Assembly (NCBI GenBank): GCA_025935735.1
Contig: JAICUS010000264.1
Span: forward strand, 1-8,011
Source: Solirubrobacteraceae bacterium
Lineage (GTDB): Bacteria > Actinomycetota > Thermoleophilia > Solirubrobacterales > Solirubrobacteraceae
Direction of reading: 5' to 3'
Length of the DNA stretch: 8,011 nt
Shown here: positions 6,192 to 8,011 of the stretch, piece by piece
Layout of the letters: every line of letters starts with the position of its first letter
How positions within the stretch are numbered: the stretch's first letter is position 1
The notes under the pieces: generated by a model
The model's input: only the letters and a program-made list of their open reading frames with translations
Told to the model about the DNA's origin: nothing
Database searches by the model: none
Translations under genes and position numbers: made by a program

Positions 6192-8011
6192 ATGTCAAAG
6201 CGCAGCGCCATGACGGCCCTCACCCGATGGGTCCTCGCACACAAGAAGCTGGTCGTCGCCGTGTGGGCGGTCCTCACGGTCGCCGGCATCGCCGCGATGG
6301 GCCCCGCCAACCGCTCCTTCGAGCAGCAGTTCACGATCCCCGGCAAGGAGGCGTTCGCCGCCAACAGCCGGATCGCCGCCGCCTATGGCAACGGCGGCGA
6401 CGTCGCGCCGCTGGTGCCGGTCGTCTCGCTGCCGGCCGGCCGGACGGTCGACTCGCGCGGCGTCACCGCCGATCTTGCCACCGCGCTGACGCGGATCCGG
6501 GCTGCGGTCCCCCACTCGCGCGTCGCGTCCTACGCCTCGACCCACGACCGCGGCTTCGTCTCCGCCGACGGCCGCACCACGTTCGCGCTCGTCTACATCC
6601 CCGCCAAGGGCGGCACCGAGCCCGGTCAGGCGGAGGCGCGGGCCGCGCAGGCGGCCGTGGCGGGCGTCCGCGTGGCCGGCGCGCCGGTGCGGGTGACGGG
6701 TCTGGACGCGCTCCGGGCGGCCGCGGCCGACGGCGGGACGAGCGGCGGCGCGAGCATGGCGGTCGAGGCGCTGATCGCCGGCGGCGGCGCGCTGCTCGTG
6801 CTCGTGTGCGTGTTCGCCTCCTGGATGGCCGTCGTCCCGATGCTGATGGCGCTGGCGGCGATCCCCACGACGTTCCTGGCCGTCTGGCCGCTGGCCAGCG
6901 CGACCGAGGTGTCGGTCATCGTGAAGTTCCTCATCGCCCTGGTCGGGCTGGCGATCGCCATCGACTACGCGCTGCTGGTCGTGGTGCGCTGGCGCGAGGA
7001 GCGCCAGCGGGGCGCCGGCCGCGAGGACGCCGTCGTGGCGGCCATGCAGCACGCGGGCCGCGCCGTCGTCTTCAGCGGCACGACCGTGGGCATCTCGCTG
7101 CTGGCGCTGGTCGCCCTGCCCGTGCCGTTCATGCGCAGCATCGGGCTCGCCGGCATGCTGATCCCGCTGATCAGCGTCGCGGTCGCGATCACGCTGCTGC
7201 CGGTCGTCCTGGCCACCGCCGGCCCGCGGCTCGACCGCCGGCACACCCGCCGTGCGGACCGCCCCAGCCGCGCCTGGACGGCCTGGGCCCGTCTGGTCGT
7301 CCGGCACCGCTGGCCGGCGGCGATCGTCGCGACCGCCGTGCTGGCCGGGCTCGTGGTCGCCGCGTCCTCGATCCAGCTGGGCAACCCGAAGGCCGAGTCG
7401 CTGGCGCAGTCCGGCCCCGCGCGCGTCGCCCTGAACCAGCTGGAGGCGTCGGGCATCGGCACCGGGGCGCTGTCGCCGTTCGACACGCTGGTCCGCGGCG
7501 ACGGGCGGCGGGTCGCGGCCACGCTGCAGGGCGTCCCGGGCGTGCACGCCGCGATCGCCCCGCCGCAGTGGCGGCGCGACCGCTCCTCGCTCGTCGCGGT
7601 GATCCCGGCGCAGGACGGCAACTCACCCGCCGGCCGGGCGACCCTCGACCGCGTCCGCGCGGCGGCCGGGCGCGATGCCGTGACCGGCGGCGAGGCCGCG
7701 CAGAGCGCGGACTTCCTGGACGCGGTCTACGGCAACTTCCCGCTGGTCATCGCGCTCATCGCCGGCCTGACGTTCCTGCTGCTGGCCCGGGCCTTCCGCT
7801 CGGTGATCATCCCGCTCAAGGCCGTGGTGCTGAACCTGCTGTCCGTCGCCGCCGCCTGGGGCCTGATGGTCATCGTCTGGCAGCACGGGTGGGGCTCGGA
7901 GGCGATCTGGGGCATCCAGGCGACCCACGCGATCAACGTCGAGATGCCGATCGTCGTGTTCGCGTTCCTGTTCGGGATCTCGATGGACTACCAGGTGTTC
8001 ATCCTCAGCCG
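6192..8011 (+). CDS. MMPL/RND-family membrane transporter, 3' end missing
   Basis: The frame runs from ATG at 6192 to the window edge without a stop (606 codons and two bases). The product is a proton-driven exporter of the MmpL/RND superfamily in the cytoplasmic membrane, moving lipids or hydrophobic drugs outward. TM1 is near residues 20-38. A first external loop (about 40-188) and a TM2-TM6 bundle (about 190-350) follow. TM7 lies near 377-395, a second external loop of about 120 residues near 397-514, then TM8 from about 517. The two halves carry the paired proton-relay motifs: IDY with D258-Y259 in TM4 (followed by RWREER) and MDY with D599-Y600 in TM10. These match the Asp-Tyr pairs known from mycobacterial MmpL3 (D256/Y257, D645/Y646). 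The modest loops suggest a ~700-750-residue actinobacterial type, with roughly the last two helices missing here. TetR control through the upstream operators suggests inducible efflux. Family is firm; substrate is unknown. Confidence 0.93.
   Translation, partial: MSKRSAMTALTRWVLAHKKLVVAVWAVLTVAGIAAMGPANRSFEQQFTIPGKEAFAANSRIAAAYGNGGDVAPLVPVVSLPAGRTVDSRGVTADLATALTRIRAAVPHSRVASYASTHDRGFVSADGRTTFALVYIPAKGGTEPGQAEARAAQAAVAGVRVAGAPVRVTGLDALRAAAADGGTSGGASMAVEALIAGGGALLVLVCVFASWMAVVPMLMALAAIPTTFLAVWPLASATEVSVIVKFLIALVGLAIAIDYALLVVVRWREERQRGAGREDAVVAAMQHAGRAVVFSGTTVGISLLALVALPVPFMRSIGLAGMLIPLISVAVAITLLPVVLATAGPRLDRRHTRRADRPSRAWTAWARLVVRHRWPAAIVATAVLAGLVVAASSIQLGNPKAESLAQSGPARVALNQLEASGIGTGALSPFDTLVRGDGRRVAATLQGVPGVHAAIAPPQWRRDRSSLVAVIPAQDGNSPAGRATLDRVRAAAGRDAVTGGEAAQSADFLDAVYGNFPLVIALIAGLTFLLLARAFRSVIIPLKAVVLNLLSVAAAWGLMVIVWQHGWGSEAIWGIQATHAINVEMPIVVFAFLFGISMDYQVFILS

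Noticed and set aside
6195..7547. Long open frame on the - strand (450 codons) opposite the transporter gene
   Set aside because: Composition is dominated by Arg, Asp, Gly, Gln and His. The + strand frame has clear MMPL motifs and a Shine-Dalgarno, so this is a shadow.
1..8011. CRISPR array, tRNA, insertion sequence or attachment site
   Set aside because: I saw no regular direct-repeat array, cloverleaf, transposase gene or terminal inverted repeats. Coding density is nearly complete.

Overview
The window is very GC-rich, with G or C at most third codon positions, frequent GTG starts and 4-base stop/start overlaps. This fits a high-GC actinobacterium. Gene style and protein sequence (for example the methyltransferase N-terminus FDKYGSTNPV and a near-leaderless promoter) make a soil member of Thermoleophilia (Solirubrobacterales-like) my best guess. 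That placement is inference from recall, not from a search. The window is densely packed and looks chromosomal. I see no rRNA, tRNA, CRISPR array, insertion sequence or origin. No gene-free stretch exceeds about 80 bases.

Region 1 (1-1889, + strand) is the end of what is probably a surface-glycan gene cluster. It holds a class I SAM-dependent methyltransferase cut by the left edge, then a polytopic flippase-like membrane protein that starts on the methyltransferase stop codon (GTGA overlap). The flippase gene carries a short Gly/Glu/Arg/Ser loop with atypical codons and the mirror-symmetric motif GAGCGAAGCGAG, which may be a small dispersed repeat inserted in frame.

Region 2 (1931-5426, + strand) is a compact four-gene operon: a BcrA/NatA-like ABC ATPase, its ABC-2 permease, a DesK/NarX-type histidine kinase with a membrane-embedded sensor, and a NarL/LuxR-type response regulator. 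All three internal junctions are 4-base overlaps (ATGA, GTGA, GTGA), which suggests translational coupling. A promoter-like TTGTCC-18-TAGCTT lies so close to the first ATG that the mRNA should be nearly leaderless. The likely logic is a sensor/exporter module that responds to an envelope-active compound and feeds back on itself; the substrate cannot be read from the sequence.

Region 3 (5433-8011) is a divergent efflux pair: a TetR-family repressor on the - strand and an MMPL/RND-family transporter on the + strand that runs off the right edge. The 69-base spacer between them is an AT-rich island with two near-identical 13-base palindromes (CTTAC-3-GTAAG, centres 23 bases apart). One sits between a consensus TTGACA -35 and a TATAAC -10, and the other near the predicted transcription start. 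This is a clear repressor/operator layout. The response-regulator gene and the tetR gene converge with only 6 bases between their stop codons.

Nothing here is a wholly unknown system. The most testable items are the paired TetR operators, the probable repeat inside the flippase gene, and the coupled ABC plus two-component operon.
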